Shown: positions 15,362-25,235, counted from the first letter of the stretch. The stretch: 47,278 nt of DNA from Cloacimonetes bacterium UBA5835 (GCA_002432865.1 DJGX01000035.1:48891-96168); one strand, 5' to 3'. Notes: a model not told the origin generated them from the sequence alone. Translations and numbers: made by a program.

Positions 15362-15649
15362 ATGTCAAAATACAAGCTAAAAGGTAATGACCTTTATGAC
15401 CCTTATAGTCATCGTATTGCAACTATTAAGGGTGCCAATATTTATGATGAGCACATTCACAAAGTAGCAACTATTAAAGGTAATGACATCTATAATGAAC
15501 ATGGCAATAAGGTTGCAACTCTAAGAGGGTTAGACATTTGTGATGAACATAGCCACAAAATAGCAACCCTAAATGATGTGCATAAGGCCATTGATGGGGC
15601 TATGGGTGGTGCATCTATAGTAGGTTTGTGGCTGTTTTTTGTAAGGTAA
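15362..15649 (+). CDS. Small four-repeat beta protein with C-terminal hydrophobic segment
   Basis: The start at 15362 has AAAGGAG seven bases before it; an earlier in-frame start lacks one. The 95-aa product is made of four 16-17-residue repeats of the form G(N/A)xIYDEHxHKVATIKG at about 7-72, followed by a short helix and a hydrophobic tail (GGASIVGLWLFFV). The repeats predict a stack of short beta-strands. Comparable short repeat proteins exist in many bacteria without known function. The gene is isolated: the nearest neighbour is 429 bp upstream and over 1 kb downstream. Confidence 0.7.
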   Translation: MSKYKLKGNDLYDPYSHRIATIKGANIYDEHIHKVATIKGNDIYNEHGNKVATLRGLDICDEHSHKIATLNDVHKAIDGAMGGASIVGLWLFFVR

Positions 15650-15745
15650 CCAATTACTGATGTTTGACAGTTCAATTTTGTAAATGAGAGGAATTAGAAA
15701 TAGATAAAAATTAAAATATTGTCTTTGGCACTACAAATTTCATTT

Positions 15746-15773
15746 TTGACAAGAAATGTTGCTTGCATAGTAT
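15746..15773 (+). promoter_or_regulatory. Promoter-like sequence with no gene downstream
   Basis: TTGACA, a 16-bp spacer and TAGTAT match the sigma-70 pattern moderately. In AT-rich DNA such matches arise by chance; no ORF follows within 900 bp. Confidence 0.3.
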
Positions 15774-16111
15774 GGAAGTAAAGGAAAAAAGTATACCCCT
15801 TTTTAATAAGTTCAGTTACCAAGGAAGAAGTAATATACCGTTTCTACAATTCATCAGGATTTTCCCACTGTTAAAAAAAATCCGAATAAGTAAGCCACAC
15901 AGTTTATGGACATAATCAGCAAATGAGGTGCCGAATAAAAAACTTCTAAAAAACAGGTAAGCATTAAGTTGGTTGGCAAACTTCGGTTTATTTGTAAAGT
16001 AAGAATTGATTAGCTCATTTTTTCCCGTACTTTAAAATTTTGGATTGGTATTATGTCTTATCCTAATATATTTACCTGTCATCAGGTATTTGCTACTTTA
16101 GCAAAAACTGT

Positions 16112-16184
16112 ATATCAGATTCAAGCTCCGCTCTTCGTTCTTAATACAAAGCGTTAGTCAGGTATTTATCTAATCTTAATCAAG
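16112..16184 (-). repeat. 73-bp dispersed repeat, copy 2 (inverted)
   Basis: Read on the minus strand, it aligns gap-free with 9782-9854 at about 57 of 73 positions. It begins CTTGATTAAG and includes TAACGCTTT and TTAAGAACGAAGAG. Confidence 0.7.
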
Positions 16185-16673
16185 GGAGATAAGAGACAAC
16201 AATAGTAGGTTTTTATTATATAAGTGATTACAAAAATCGGTATAATACTGTCTCAATAGGGAAATGATCGCAATATCTTTAAGTTGTTACTTTAATCTTT
16301 CCAATTGTAATTGACACTTATAGTTATCATATAGGAATGAATACCTTAGGGATATATTTATCTCTTTAGCATCCACTCTTTTAGGAAAAATCTTTTAGAA
16401 AAATACTCTGTTTTAACTCACAATTTTACAATTCGGAAACCAGTTATAGCTTGGTTGTTAGTAAAAAGTTCGTGGAATGTGGTTTTGGGTAATGTAGGTG
16501 AAAATTGTAAGCCAAAACCTTTTGCCGTCTGCATTGTGAATTTTCGAAAATGGCTTACGTCACTTCGCTATTTTTGTATTGCCCAAAAGGGCTTTCAAAG
16601 AGGGAAGAGATATCAGCAATTAATCCTACCTATTATAAAAAACTAGTGTGGATCTGGTCAACCAACAATTTAC

Positions 16674-16704
16674 TTGACAGTTAGAGTCTGATAAAAGGGA
16701 TAAC
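16674..16704 (+). promoter_or_regulatory. Possible promoter of the lipoprotein-M16 pair
   Basis: TTGACA at 16674-16679 is followed 19 bp later by GATAAC (16699-16704), 23 bases before the lipoprotein start. The -35 box is perfect; the -10 box and spacing are weak. Confidence 0.35.
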
Positions 16705-16727
16705 TTTTAAGAAGGGAGGAAAGAATA

Positions 16728-17339
16728 ATGAAAAATAGAATATGGATTATCCTTAGCTTCGCGATTATTCTTTTAATGCTTTCCGCTTGTGAATCAGGGG
16801 CAAAGCTAAAAGTTTATAATCGTTGTTCCTATCCAGCTTATATAAAAGTTGAAGGGCAAGAATTCAAAACTATTGGCGCAGATGAAGAAGTTGAATATAA
16901 TATAGATACCAAAACTCAATATATATTTGCCGGTGATGTAAAAAAGAAGCTGTTAATTTGGCTGAAAGGAGAAACCTATAGTATTCATGATAAGGATCTT
17001 AATGCTTATCTTGATTCTACCTGGATTGAAGTGCAGGCAGGGGAGATTTATAAAATTTTCCTTTTACCCAATAGAGCCAGCGTGAAAATAGTAAATGCAT
17101 CGGAGCAAACTATTAGTCGGGCAGAAATTTGGCAGCATAGTGATTTAACCCATTTAAAAGTAGGGGTATTGACAAATATTATGCCTGGTGAAAACGAATT
17201 TTTATGCGTAGAATATGGAACGGATTATTATTATCAAGTGGAGATTTATCTTTCCGATGGAACTCATCAGACCTTTGGAAGCTACAATACCATTTTAGAC
17301 AAAGATGAACAGTTTTTAATTACATATAGATCAGAGTAA
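16728..17339 (+). CDS. Predicted lipoprotein upstream of the M16 protease
   Basis: The 203-aa precursor has a signal of MKNR plus a hydrophobic stretch ending in the lipobox LSAC (Cys21). The mature part looks all-beta, with two similar halves (KLKVYNRCSYPAYIKVEG and ASVKIVNASEQTISRAEI) that may be two beta-sandwich domains. No family is recognised. GGGAGG lies 10-15 bases before the start. The M16 protease gene starts 18 bp downstream, so the two are probably one transcript; whether the lipoprotein works with the protease is unknown. Confidence 0.75.
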   Translation: MKNRIWIILSFAIILLMLSACESGAKLKVYNRCSYPAYIKVEGQEFKTIGADEEVEYNIDTKTQYIFAGDVKKKLLIWLKGETYSIHDKDLNAYLDSTWIEVQAGEIYKIFLLPNRASVKIVNASEQTISRAEIWQHSDLTHLKVGVLTNIMPGENEFLCVEYGTDYYYQVEIYLSDGTHQTFGSYNTILDKDEQFLITYRSE

Positions 17340-17357
17340 AATTAACAGGGAGTACAA

Positions 17358-20156
17358 ATGAAAAAAATAGTCCTCAGCTTGATCCTGATTGGAAGCCTCT
17401 TTTCTTTAGGGGCAATCCTTCCTCCTGAATATTCAGCTTTACCCTTGCAGCAGGATCCGGAAGTAATAACTGGAATATTGGATAATGGCTTAAAATATTA
17501 CATCAAGCAAAATGCCAAACCTGAAAAGCGAATTGAACTTCGGCTTTGTATTGATGCTGGCAGTGTTGATGAAGATGATGATCAAAGAGGTCTGGCTCAT
17601 TTTGTAGAGCATATGGCTTTTAATGGTAGCAAGAATTTTCCCAGAACTGAAATGGTAGATTATTTAACTTCTATTGGAATGGGTTTTCACAATGGGTTAA
17701 ATGGTGGAACAAGTTATAATTCCACAGTTTACCAATTTAAACTCCCCACCGATGATGAGGCTAAACTGTTAAAAGGGATATCCATTTTATCAGATATTGC
17801 CTGGCAGTTAAGCTTTGAGCCCAGTGAAATTGAGCGTGAAAGAGGAATTATTCAAGAAGAATGGAGATTGGGACAAAGCGCGCAACAACGAATTCAGGAT
17901 CAGATAGATAAAGTGCGTTTTGCAGGTTCTCGTTATGCTGAGCGTAACCCCATCGGAACAATTGAAAACTTGAAAAGTTTCAAGCATAATAGCTTAATTC
18001 GGTTTTATCAGGATTGGTATCGTCCCGATTTAGAAACAGTTATCATCGTAGGCGATTGTGATCCCAAGAAAATGGAAAACATAATTAAAGAATATTTTGG
18101 CGCTATCCCCAAGCGGGAAAATCCTCGCCCCAAAGTTCATTATTCAGTTCCAGACAATATAGAACCGCGAGCTATAACGGTTTTAGATAAAGAACTGCCA
18201 TACACGATGCTTAGAAGTACTTGGAAAGTAAAATCTGAACCTATTACAGAATTAGGTTCCTTTTATTATAGTATAAAGCAGGATTTATTTTTCACTTTGG
18301 TAAATGCGCGTTTACAAGAGCTAAGCCATCAATCTAATCCTCCCTTTTCTTTTGCTTATATATATAATCAGAACTGGCTGAAAGGTTTTGTTGCCACCGA
18401 TTGTATAATGTTTGCTAATGAGGGGCAAAGTGAAGAAGCCTTTAGAACCTTGATCACAGAATTAGCTCGGGTTCGTCAGCACGGTTTTCAACCTGGAGAA
18501 TTAGATCGAGCCAAACAAATAATGATTAGAGAAGCGGAACAAAGAGTTGCGGAGAAAAAGACAATGAACTCGGAAGATCTGGTTTGGGAAATTTTGGATG
18601 ATGCAAACTCTGGAAATACAATTCTTAGCTTTGAACAATATGAACAATTACTGAAAGGTTTGATTAATGAGATTGCCTTAAGCGAAGTAAATGAAATGGT
18701 TGATGAAGTCATTACTTCCGAGAATCTCACTTTAAGCTTAGCAGGAACAGCAAAAGAAGGGGTAAAATATCCAAGTAAGGATGATTTACTGAATATTTAT
18801 CATCAGGCAACTGCTCAAGAATTGGAACCCTGGGAAGATATAACAGTTAATGAACCCCTTTTAGAAACCATTCCTAATCCAGGTAAAATAACCAAAGAAA
18901 AGGTTTATCCCAAATCCGAAATTAAACAGTGGGTCCTTTCCAATGGTATACAGGTTTACAGTAAAAAGACAGATTTTAAGGCAGATGAAGTAATAATGAT
19001 AGCTCAGAGCCCTGGTGGCAAAGCCAAACTGAAACCGGAAAATTACCAAGCAGCTGATCTTCTAAATCAATATTTTTATGTAGCTGGTTTTGGCAATTTT
19101 GATGGAAATGCCTTGAAGAAAGCTATGGCTGGCAAAATTGCTGATGTCTATCCAACTATATCCAATTATTCAGAAGGTTGGAGAGGTAGCTGTTCACCTC
19201 AGGATATGGAACTAATGTTTCAGATGCTGTATCAATATAATTATGCCCCTCGTTATAATGAAGCAGCATTTTCTTCTACCGTAGCTTCAATGAAAACCTG
19301 GACGCAAAATTATCTTCTGGATCCCAGTACTGCTTTTTTTGATACTTTGGATGCTCTTATCTATGAAAACCATCCTATAAAAAGACAGTTACATCCGGAA
19401 GATCTGGATACATTAACTCTGAAGCAAATTGAAGATATCTATAAAGACCGCTTTAGCGATTACTCCGATTTCACCTTTTATATAGTGGGTAATTTTGAGG
19501 AAGAGCAGCTAAACAACTATTGTAGAACATATTTAGCCAATTTACCAGCAAAAGGTAGAATAGAAAAAAGAACTGATGTTGGCGTAAGAACTTTTACAGG
19601 GAAAAAGGATATTGTTTTTACCAAGGGATCAGACCGTAGCTTTGTTTCCAATGTTACAGTTGGTAAGACATCTGTTTCCCCTCAAACCAAGGTTAATCAA
19701 AATGCGTTGATGATACTGGCTAACGATAAATTGCGTGAAAATGTTCGCGAAAATATGAGCGGAGTTTATGCCGTTACCGTCTGGAGTAGTTATGATTTTC
19801 TTCCTAAACTGAGTTTTGTTACTCAAACTTGGATGGGTTGCGATCAAATAAGAGCCAAAGATTTGAATGCTGCTACCTTTGCTACCCTGGATAGCTTGAA
19901 AAATGGACTTTTTGCCGATAAATATCTCGATGCCACAAGAACTACTCTGCATAAAACCTACGAGGAAAACATCAATACCAATAAATACTGGATCAATAAT
20001 ATGAGCAATAATGTGTCTCTGGGCTTGCCGATTGATAGCTTTATGGATTATCCTGCTCTTTATGATAATGTAAATAAGAAGGCTATTATGGAAGCTGCAA
20101 AACAATATTTCGGCTTTGATAAATCCTGCCTTTCTGTGTATATGTATCCTGAATAA
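17358..20156 (+). CDS. M16 family zinc metalloprotease (pitrilysin/insulinase-like), exported
   Basis: The 932-aa protein starts with a signal peptide (MKKIVLSLILIGSLFSLGAI). The inverted zinc motif HxxEH is HFVEH at residues 81-85, and IIQEEWR (E167/E168) supplies the third ligand. The length and order (active M16 domain about 35-250, M16_C about 210-400, then a second, inactive M16-like half after about 540 starting IKQWVLSNGIQV) match the full-length two-halved periplasmic PqqL/YmxG-like proteases. It should clip short peptides inside a closed chamber in the periplasm. It ends before a terminator-like hairpin at 20298. Confidence 0.92.
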   Translation: MKKIVLSLILIGSLFSLGAILPPEYSALPLQQDPEVITGILDNGLKYYIKQNAKPEKRIELRLCIDAGSVDEDDDQRGLAHFVEHMAFNGSKNFPRTEMVDYLTSIGMGFHNGLNGGTSYNSTVYQFKLPTDDEAKLLKGISILSDIAWQLSFEPSEIERERGIIQEEWRLGQSAQQRIQDQIDKVRFAGSRYAERNPIGTIENLKSFKHNSLIRFYQDWYRPDLETVIIVGDCDPKKMENIIKEYFGAIPKRENPRPKVHYSVPDNIEPRAITVLDKELPYTMLRSTWKVKSEPITELGSFYYSIKQDLFFTLVNARLQELSHQSNPPFSFAYIYNQNWLKGFVATDCIMFANEGQSEEAFRTLITELARVRQHGFQPGELDRAKQIMIREAEQRVAEKKTMNSEDLVWEILDDANSGNTILSFEQYEQLLKGLINEIALSEVNEMVDEVITSENLTLSLAGTAKEGVKYPSKDDLLNIYHQATAQELEPWEDITVNEPLLETIPNPGKITKEKVYPKSEIKQWVLSNGIQVYSKKTDFKADEVIMIAQSPGGKAKLKPENYQAADLLNQYFYVAGFGNFDGNALKKAMAGKIADVYPTISNYSEGWRGSCSPQDMELMFQMLYQYNYAPRYNEAAFSSTVASMKTWTQNYLLDPSTAFFDTLDALIYENHPIKRQLHPEDLDTLTLKQIEDIYKDRFSDYSDFTFYIVGNFEEEQLNNYCRTYLANLPAKGRIEKRTDVGVRTFTGKKDIVFTKGSDRSFVSNVTVGKTSVSPQTKVNQNALMILANDKLRENVRENMSGVYAVTVWSSYDFLPKLSFVTQTWMGCDQIRAKDLNAATFATLDSLKNGLFADKYLDATRTTLHKTYEENINTNKYWINNMSNNVSLGLPIDSFMDYPALYDNVNKKAIMEAAKQYFGFDKSCLSVYMYPE

Positions 20157-20297
20157 AAAGTAGCTCATAGATAGGTTTCCCGCAGATAACCAAGAAAAAG
20201 ATGTTTCTTACAGATAACACAGATTCTATTTATGGGATAATTTAATAAGTAAAAGTCCCAGCAGACCTACTGATTTGAGCAATGGGTTTTAACCCGG

Positions 20298-20322
20298 TGA
20301 GAACAATTCTCATTTTGTTTTT
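20298..20322 (+). terminator. Rho-independent terminator after the M16 gene
   Basis: TGAGAA, a CAA loop and TTCTCA (20298-20312) are followed directly by TTTTGTTTTT. The stem is short but the T-tract is well placed. It is 142 bp downstream of the protease stop. Confidence 0.55.
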
Positions 20323-20462
20323 ACTGTCTGCAGTCCCTAGTTAATTAGTTGTGGTAAAACTGTCGTGGAGCTACTCGGCAAAATCCCAACAGTCACCATT
20401 GCAGTACCTGCACAGCTAACTAAGCAAGGATAAGGGAAAAAAGATAAAGCGATGAATAAGAA

Positions 20463-20493
20463 AAGGGTGGCAGATGTAACATCTACCACCCTT
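20463..20493. terminator. Strong 15-bp hairpin between convergent genes
   Basis: AAGGGTGGCAGATGT (20463-20477) pairs with ACATCTACCACCCTT (20479-20493) with a single mismatch. It is nearly symmetric and lacks a long T-run on either side, so it may act as a bidirectional terminator or as an mRNA 3' stabiliser for the minus-strand gene ending at 20621. Confidence 0.55.
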
Positions 20494-20620
20494 ATATTAT
20501 GCTATTTTCACTCTTCAAATATAGATTCACCGTATATAGCTTTGGTGAATTCCTACTATTTCAGCAATAACCAGCGATGTATTATCCCGAATCAGGTATA
20601 GCTGAAAGTTCGGAACTAAT

Positions 20621-23185
20621 TTATAGAACCAATATTTTACGGGTTACAGGTTTATCGCCAGTAACTTTCACTTTCAAGAAATAGATTCCGGAAGCGCTGC
20701 GCATACCTTTATTATCTATTCCATTCCAGAGGATAGTGTTAGCCTCAAGATTGTTTTGGCGAAAGACCAATTGTCCTTTAATATTGTAGATTTCCAGCTC
20801 GGCATTTCTACTCTGCAAATTCTTCATTTCTATCTTCAAAGCAGAGCCGGTCACAAAATTTACTGGATTGGGGAAAACATTGATCACCACCGGTTTCTGA
20901 ATGGGATCTTCGGTTCCGATGATAATAACCGTAACTGAATTGCTGGGTTCCGATTCATTGGTTCCATCGGTGGCGGTTATGTAATAAGAAGTTGTCACTT
21001 GCGGATTAAAAGGACTAACCACATATTCGCTAAGAGAGAAGGGAATTTCGGCAATTTGCTGATCATTTTCATAGATACGATAATTTGTCCAGCTGTAATT
21101 TCCCGTGGAAGGTGCCTGCCAGAAAAGGCGAACCTGATTTTGAATATTGGGATCATAAACCAAGTAAGTGGGATTATCATTTAACGGTTCAGCGATAAAG
21201 AGAGTAATATTGCCGGCAGTTAAGGGATCATTATTGCCGGGAATATACTGAACCCTTTCCTTAGCAATGGTATAATGATTTTGATAGTGGAAAAGTAATT
21301 CTCCGCTATCCAATTTCAACCATTTATCAACAATGTTGCCTTGGGCGTCCTTACGCGTAAAAAGTTTGTCAGAATTGGAAAATTCTCCCCCGCAATTATC
21401 CACATAAACGGTAGAAGTAAAAGTTACATTGCCCGGATAGATAACTTCGGTCTGCTGCCAGCTATCCCCGGCGGTAATATTCAAATATTTTTTGTAAATA
21501 GTGCCTACAGGTAGTTCAGTAACTACTTCCCCGGTGGGAGTTTGCCAAAAGTTTCTTTTCAGGTATAGATAGTCACCTTCAGCATAAAGGATATCCAACT
21601 TGTCATAACTGTAAAGTCCTCTTCCCGTTGCCACAGGATAGAGGGTTAAATTATTCTCCTGAAATGGTTCTGCCACATATTCATAACGGGGCAGAGGACT
21701 ATCGGTAACTTCAATTGTGCCTACATTAATGGAATTTCCTGGATTGGGTGAAAAAACAGTAGGATTGCTATAACCTCCGGCACAGCCATAAAAATCTTTG
21801 CCCGTTGCTGTTTCGGTTAGAACAACCTGCACATAAAAATCCTCAGCGATATCTGTTTCAAGGGAAAAATTAAGCTCGGAAAGGGGAACTGTAACTTGAA
21901 TATTACTTTCGGACACGGTAATTAGTTCCAAGCGTGCTGCAGCAATTTGAGCTGTGCCATTATAAGTATAATTGCCTGTGATGGTAGTATTTTCCACAGG
22001 GATTATGAAGGGCTCAAAATCTACTGTTGGCAAAGCAGCATTATCATTGTGGTCGTTGATGGTCTCAGCAATTTCGGCTGCCGAAGAAAAGCCCCAAAAA
22101 TTGTTTTCTGCCATAATAATAAAGCTGGCATTAGCATAGGCATCGCAAAAAACAGAATTATTATTGCCAGAAGCATCGATATTGTTGATAATGGTGTTTT
22201 CTCCCTGCGCCCAGATATGATCTATAGCCAGGTCTCCTAAAACTGGTTTACCATTATTAGTAATGTAAAATCCGGTATAATTACCCTCAATATGGTTGCG
22301 CTCAAAATAAGGGATGGATGTAACTCCCGAAACCATTACTCCCGCTCCGGAATTCATATCTCCCGGAATAAAATTGAAGTTGATTTGATTATCCGCTACA
22401 TAACCTGATGCCTGTAATAAATAGATGCCGGTATAGTTATATTCAATGAGGTTATTTAAAATCTGGGGATTGATGGAACCCGAAGAAGCAATGTCCCAGG
22501 CAGAAATTCCCTGCTTGTAGTTGTGATGAATATGATTATTTAAGATATTGGGATTGCATTGATTTACACCAGATTGATTGCCCATTTGAATCGCCGCCCG
22601 AAATTGAGGTCCGGTTCCATTATAGCGAATTTCGTTATACCTGATATAAGCATTGCTATTAGAGGTAACCAAAATAGCGTTTTGCGTGCAATTTTCAATT
22701 AATGAATACTCTACTACATTTGGTAATGGAATAGCAGAACCGATGCCATAAAGCTCTATTCCCTTTTCACAAAGATTTAGATGACAGTGAGATATGGCAA
22801 TGGGTGAATTTAAAGTGCGCACTCCATAAGTGGCATATTCTATATAGACATAATTTAAGTGACTGGTAAGCTGCAAATTTTCAAAACGCAAACCAGGCCA
22901 AAGAGCGGTAGGATTTGTTTGCATATTCAGAAAACGAATGCTGTCTGCCTCTGTTCCATAAGCATTCAAAATTCCTTGAACAGTTATTTGATAGGAACCT
23001 GTTATATGAACTTCCACCCCTGCCTGAATGATTAAAGAATCTGTGGAAGGAACAGTTATGGCACCTATCACTTCGTATGGATTATTTTCCGGAGACCATA
23101 TACCACTTTGATTTCCACTCACTTGAATGGAATAGCAAAGTGATATAAAGGTTATTATTCCAAGAAATATACTTAAGCGTTTCAT
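20621..23185 (-). CDS. Secreted right-handed beta-helix protein with Por/T9SS-type sorting domain
   Basis: The 854-aa precursor has a signal peptide, then a region rich in parallel beta-helix motifs (about 40-390: NxIxxN-type rungs such as NNHIHHNYKQGISA and NLIEYNYTGIYLL). Central beta domains follow, then a fibronectin-III-like domain at about 680-760 (PSTGNYSWTNYRIYENDQQI). The last 80 residues form the Por secretion sorting signature: INVFPNPV, IYNIKGQLV, NGIDNKGMRSASGIYFLKV and a final basic RKILVL. Such proteins cross the outer membrane by a type IX-like system and stay on the surface or are released. The start follows a very strong AAAGGAGGTG. The beta-helix may bind or cleave polysaccharide; no catalytic residues could be assigned. 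Confidence 0.88.
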   Translation of the reverse strand: MKRLSIFLGIITFISLCYSIQVSGNQSGIWSPENNPYEVIGAITVPSTDSLIIQAGVEVHITGSYQITVQGILNAYGTEADSIRFLNMQTNPTALWPGLRFENLQLTSHLNYVYIEYATYGVRTLNSPIAISHCHLNLCEKGIELYGIGSAIPLPNVVEYSLIENCTQNAILVTSNSNAYIRYNEIRYNGTGPQFRAAIQMGNQSGVNQCNPNILNNHIHHNYKQGISAWDIASSGSINPQILNNLIEYNYTGIYLLQASGYVADNQINFNFIPGDMNSGAGVMVSGVTSIPYFERNHIEGNYTGFYITNNGKPVLGDLAIDHIWAQGENTIINNIDASGNNNSVFCDAYANASFIIMAENNFWGFSSAAEIAETINDHNDNAALPTVDFEPFIIPVENTTITGNYTYNGTAQIAAARLELITVSESNIQVTVPLSELNFSLETDIAEDFYVQVVLTETATGKDFYGCAGGYSNPTVFSPNPGNSINVGTIEVTDSPLPRYEYVAEPFQENNLTLYPVATGRGLYSYDKLDILYAEGDYLYLKRNFWQTPTGEVVTELPVGTIYKKYLNITAGDSWQQTEVIYPGNVTFTSTVYVDNCGGEFSNSDKLFTRKDAQGNIVDKWLKLDSGELLFHYQNHYTIAKERVQYIPGNNDPLTAGNITLFIAEPLNDNPTYLVYDPNIQNQVRLFWQAPSTGNYSWTNYRIYENDQQIAEIPFSLSEYVVSPFNPQVTTSYYITATDGTNESEPSNSVTVIIIGTEDPIQKPVVINVFPNPVNFVTGSALKIEMKNLQSRNAELEIYNIKGQLVFRQNNLEANTILWNGIDNKGMRSASGIYFLKVKVTGDKPVTRKILVL

Positions 23186-23442
23186 CTTTTCACCTCCTTT
23201 TGGGTTTTGTATTAATCAAATTTGATCTGATGGAAACGAAACATATTTATAAGATAATTGATTTCCTCATTACTTACAAAGAAAAAATTGCCAAAGCAGC
23301 AACTTAATGAATGTATGAGTTTCCGAACTACTATTCTATCCTTGAAGAGGATAAATTGACAATATAAGCCATCCACTGTGGCAAAAAAGAAATCAAATTC
23401 CAATTTTGCCACAGCGTTTTAGCTAAACTATTATTACTTAGA

Positions 23443-23613
23443 TTATTCTGAAATTGCCTGAACTGGACAAGTAGCAATACAGGCACCGCAATCTATGCAA
23501 AGTGATGCATCACATTCTGCTTTGCCATCTACCATTTTTAAAGCAGAAACTGGACATCCATCAACGCAGGCACCACATCCGAGACAAGTTTCTTTATCGA
23601 TCTTGACAGCCAT
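23443..23613 (-). CDS. 2[4Fe-4S] ferredoxin, 56 aa
   Basis: The reverse strand from ATG at 23613 reads MAVKIDKETCLGCGAC and continues to a stop at 23443. Two classic clusters are complete: C10xxC13xxC16xxxC20-P and C39xxC42xxC45xxxC49-P. An additional Cys34 lies before the second cluster. AAGGAG precedes the start by seven bases. It is a clostridial-type low-potential electron carrier, fitting an anaerobe; the partner enzymes are not nearby. It has its own space of 257 bp downstream, so it is probably monocistronic. Confidence 0.92.
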   Translation of the reverse strand: MAVKIDKETCLGCGACVDGCPVSALKMVDGKAECDASLCIDCGACIATCPVQAISE

Positions 23614-23796
23614 TGTGCGTCTCCTTGATATTTTTTCTCAACTATTTTATTTGCTGGGGTTTCGTCAAGGAAAATATCCTTATTTCTCACTTCTGTTTTT
23701 TCTTGACAGTATAGTTCTCTATTTACCCAATGAACTTATCCGATTTCTTGAAATGCTGATAAATTCAAGGTTATGAAAAAAGATAGGAGGCGATCT

Positions 23797-25098
23797 ATGT
23801 TTTCAAAGGATATCCAATCTACTGGCAGACCATATAAGGAAATAGAAAAAAGAGCAATAATCTTTAAAGAAGAAGAGGGAAAACTCTATCATTTTACCAA
23901 ACGCTATATAAAGGTTATTCGTTTGGGAAATCCCTATCCTGCTGCTTATCAAAAAAAGCTAAAAGACAATTATTGGGAGTGTTTTCTTCCTACCCAACCC
24001 TTTCCTTTTCTATTTTATCCGCCAAAACCCGAGAATCTAAAAAGCAATAATTACGCTATTCGTTTGAATGCTCTACACAAAGAATCTATCTATAAAAGTA
24101 TGGAAGCTTATATAGGAGCGGAAAAAATTGAACTGCTGAATGGTTTTACTTCCCGCTTTTGGTTTATTTTATGTCTGCTCTTCAGAGGAGGAAATTATGC
24201 GCTTGAACTGATGCAAACAAATCCGGCAATTGGTTATTTGCTAAGTGCATATGCAGTTTTTCATCCTCTAAAAAGTAAAAAATACTGGCAATCTTCTACC
24301 AAACTGATTACCAAAAAACGCAAAGATATTCTGGGCTATTTTGGTTTTCCAGCTTGCGAAACAATGGTTAAGACCTTTGCCAAGATAAAACCAGAATCTT
24401 GTTCCACTAATATTTTCTTTATCTTAAGAACCAGTTTGCAGAATAATCCTAACTTACTGCGTACACTTTCTTATTTCCCTGTACATAATGATTATAGTTT
24501 ATTTCTTGTATGCAAAAGATTAGATATAATGCAAAACTACAATCTAATCGCTGAAATTGCCAATATGAATCAAGAGGAGGTCTTGAATATAAACTCTCAA
24601 ATAAATGATATATACCGGATGCTTGAAGTTTTGAGAGAAAACGGGCTACAGGATAGAAAAGTGATACTGAAAAACATAACCGATTTGAATACTTACCACG
24701 ATGAACTGGTAATACAAATATTGAAATTAAAAAAGATAGACTTTGTGCCGTTACCGGAAGGCATTGCCAAAGATATTAAATGCCATACGCTCTGGATAGA
24801 GCATATTCATAATTCCATAGAATTATACAGAGAAGGAATGGAAATGCATCATTGTATATATTCTTATCTTAGCGATATCCGCGCTAAAACACGCTTTGTG
24901 GCTAGAATGCTCTATCCCGAGCGTCTAACTATCTTGTATGAAAATACAAAAAATGATGGGTTAAAACTAAAAGATGCCCGCGGAAAATATAATACAACTC
25001 CTGATCAGAATTCTTTTTGCCTCATTAAGTTATGGCTGGCAGGCGTAGAAATGGATATAATAGATTCTTACGAGCCAATCTCCCAAACCTCGCATTAG
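23797..25098 (+). CDS. PcfJ-like domain protein
   Basis: An in-frame ATG at 23773 has no site; the ATG at 23797 follows AGGAGG (23785-23790) by six bases and is preferred, giving 433 aa. The C-terminal third holds the conserved PcfJ-like stretch: EGMEMHHCIYSYLSDIRAKT, then TRFVARMLYPERLTILYE and a KDARGKYN loop. PcfJ domains occur on plasmids and mobile elements and on chromosomes, with no proven activity. The basic N-terminal half is not recognised. It is the last host gene before element B, whose tip starts 137 bp downstream. Confidence 0.7.
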   Translation: MFSKDIQSTGRPYKEIEKRAIIFKEEEGKLYHFTKRYIKVIRLGNPYPAAYQKKLKDNYWECFLPTQPFPFLFYPPKPENLKSNNYAIRLNALHKESIYKSMEAYIGAEKIELLNGFTSRFWFILCLLFRGGNYALELMQTNPAIGYLLSAYAVFHPLKSKKYWQSSTKLITKKRKDILGYFGFPACETMVKTFAKIKPESCSTNIFFILRTSLQNNPNLLRTLSYFPVHNDYSLFLVCKRLDIMQNYNLIAEIANMNQEEVLNINSQINDIYRMLEVLRENGLQDRKVILKNITDLNTYHDELVIQILKLKKIDFVPLPEGIAKDIKCHTLWIEHIHNSIELYREGMEMHHCIYSYLSDIRAKTRFVARMLYPERLTILYENTKNDGLKLKDARGKYNTTPDQNSFCLIKLWLAGVEMDIIDSYEPISQTSH

Positions 25099-25230
25099 CA
25101 TTTGGGAAACTGGGATATAGCATTGTTCAATAATTGAGAGTTAGCGTATTTTATTTATCCATCCTTTCAGAGCCAAATTATGGGGCGCGGTATGCTCTTT
25201 TGTTTTGGTATGCTTAAATAAGTTATCGAT

Positions 25231-25235
25231 GCAAT
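25231..25235 (+). repeat. Target-site duplication GCAAT, left of element B
   Basis: GCAAT lies directly outside the left tip of B and again directly outside its right tip at 37547-37551. A 5-bp duplication is what Mu- and Tn7-like transposases make. Confidence 0.8.

Larger units (their letters stand above)
15650..16727. other. 1.08-kb AT-rich gap without a convincing gene
   Basis: Only short, low-quality ORFs are present (the longest, 16455-16646, has no ribosome binding site or recognisable protein). There is a promoter-like TTGACA (15746-15751), 16 bp, TAGTAT (15768-15773) with no gene after it, and copy 2 of the 73-bp dispersed repeat (16112-16184). A small RNA or a decayed gene could be here; nothing in the sequence decides it. 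Confidence 0.5.
20157..20620. other. Intergenic region between convergent genes
   Basis: This stretch of 464 bp separates the plus-strand protease from the minus-strand beta-helix gene. It holds two hairpins listed separately, and otherwise nothing recognised. Confidence 0.6.

Noticed and set aside
19629..20168. 179-codon minus-strand ORF inside the M16 gene
   Set aside because: It has no ribosome binding site or domain, and the opposite strand encodes a complete M16 protease.
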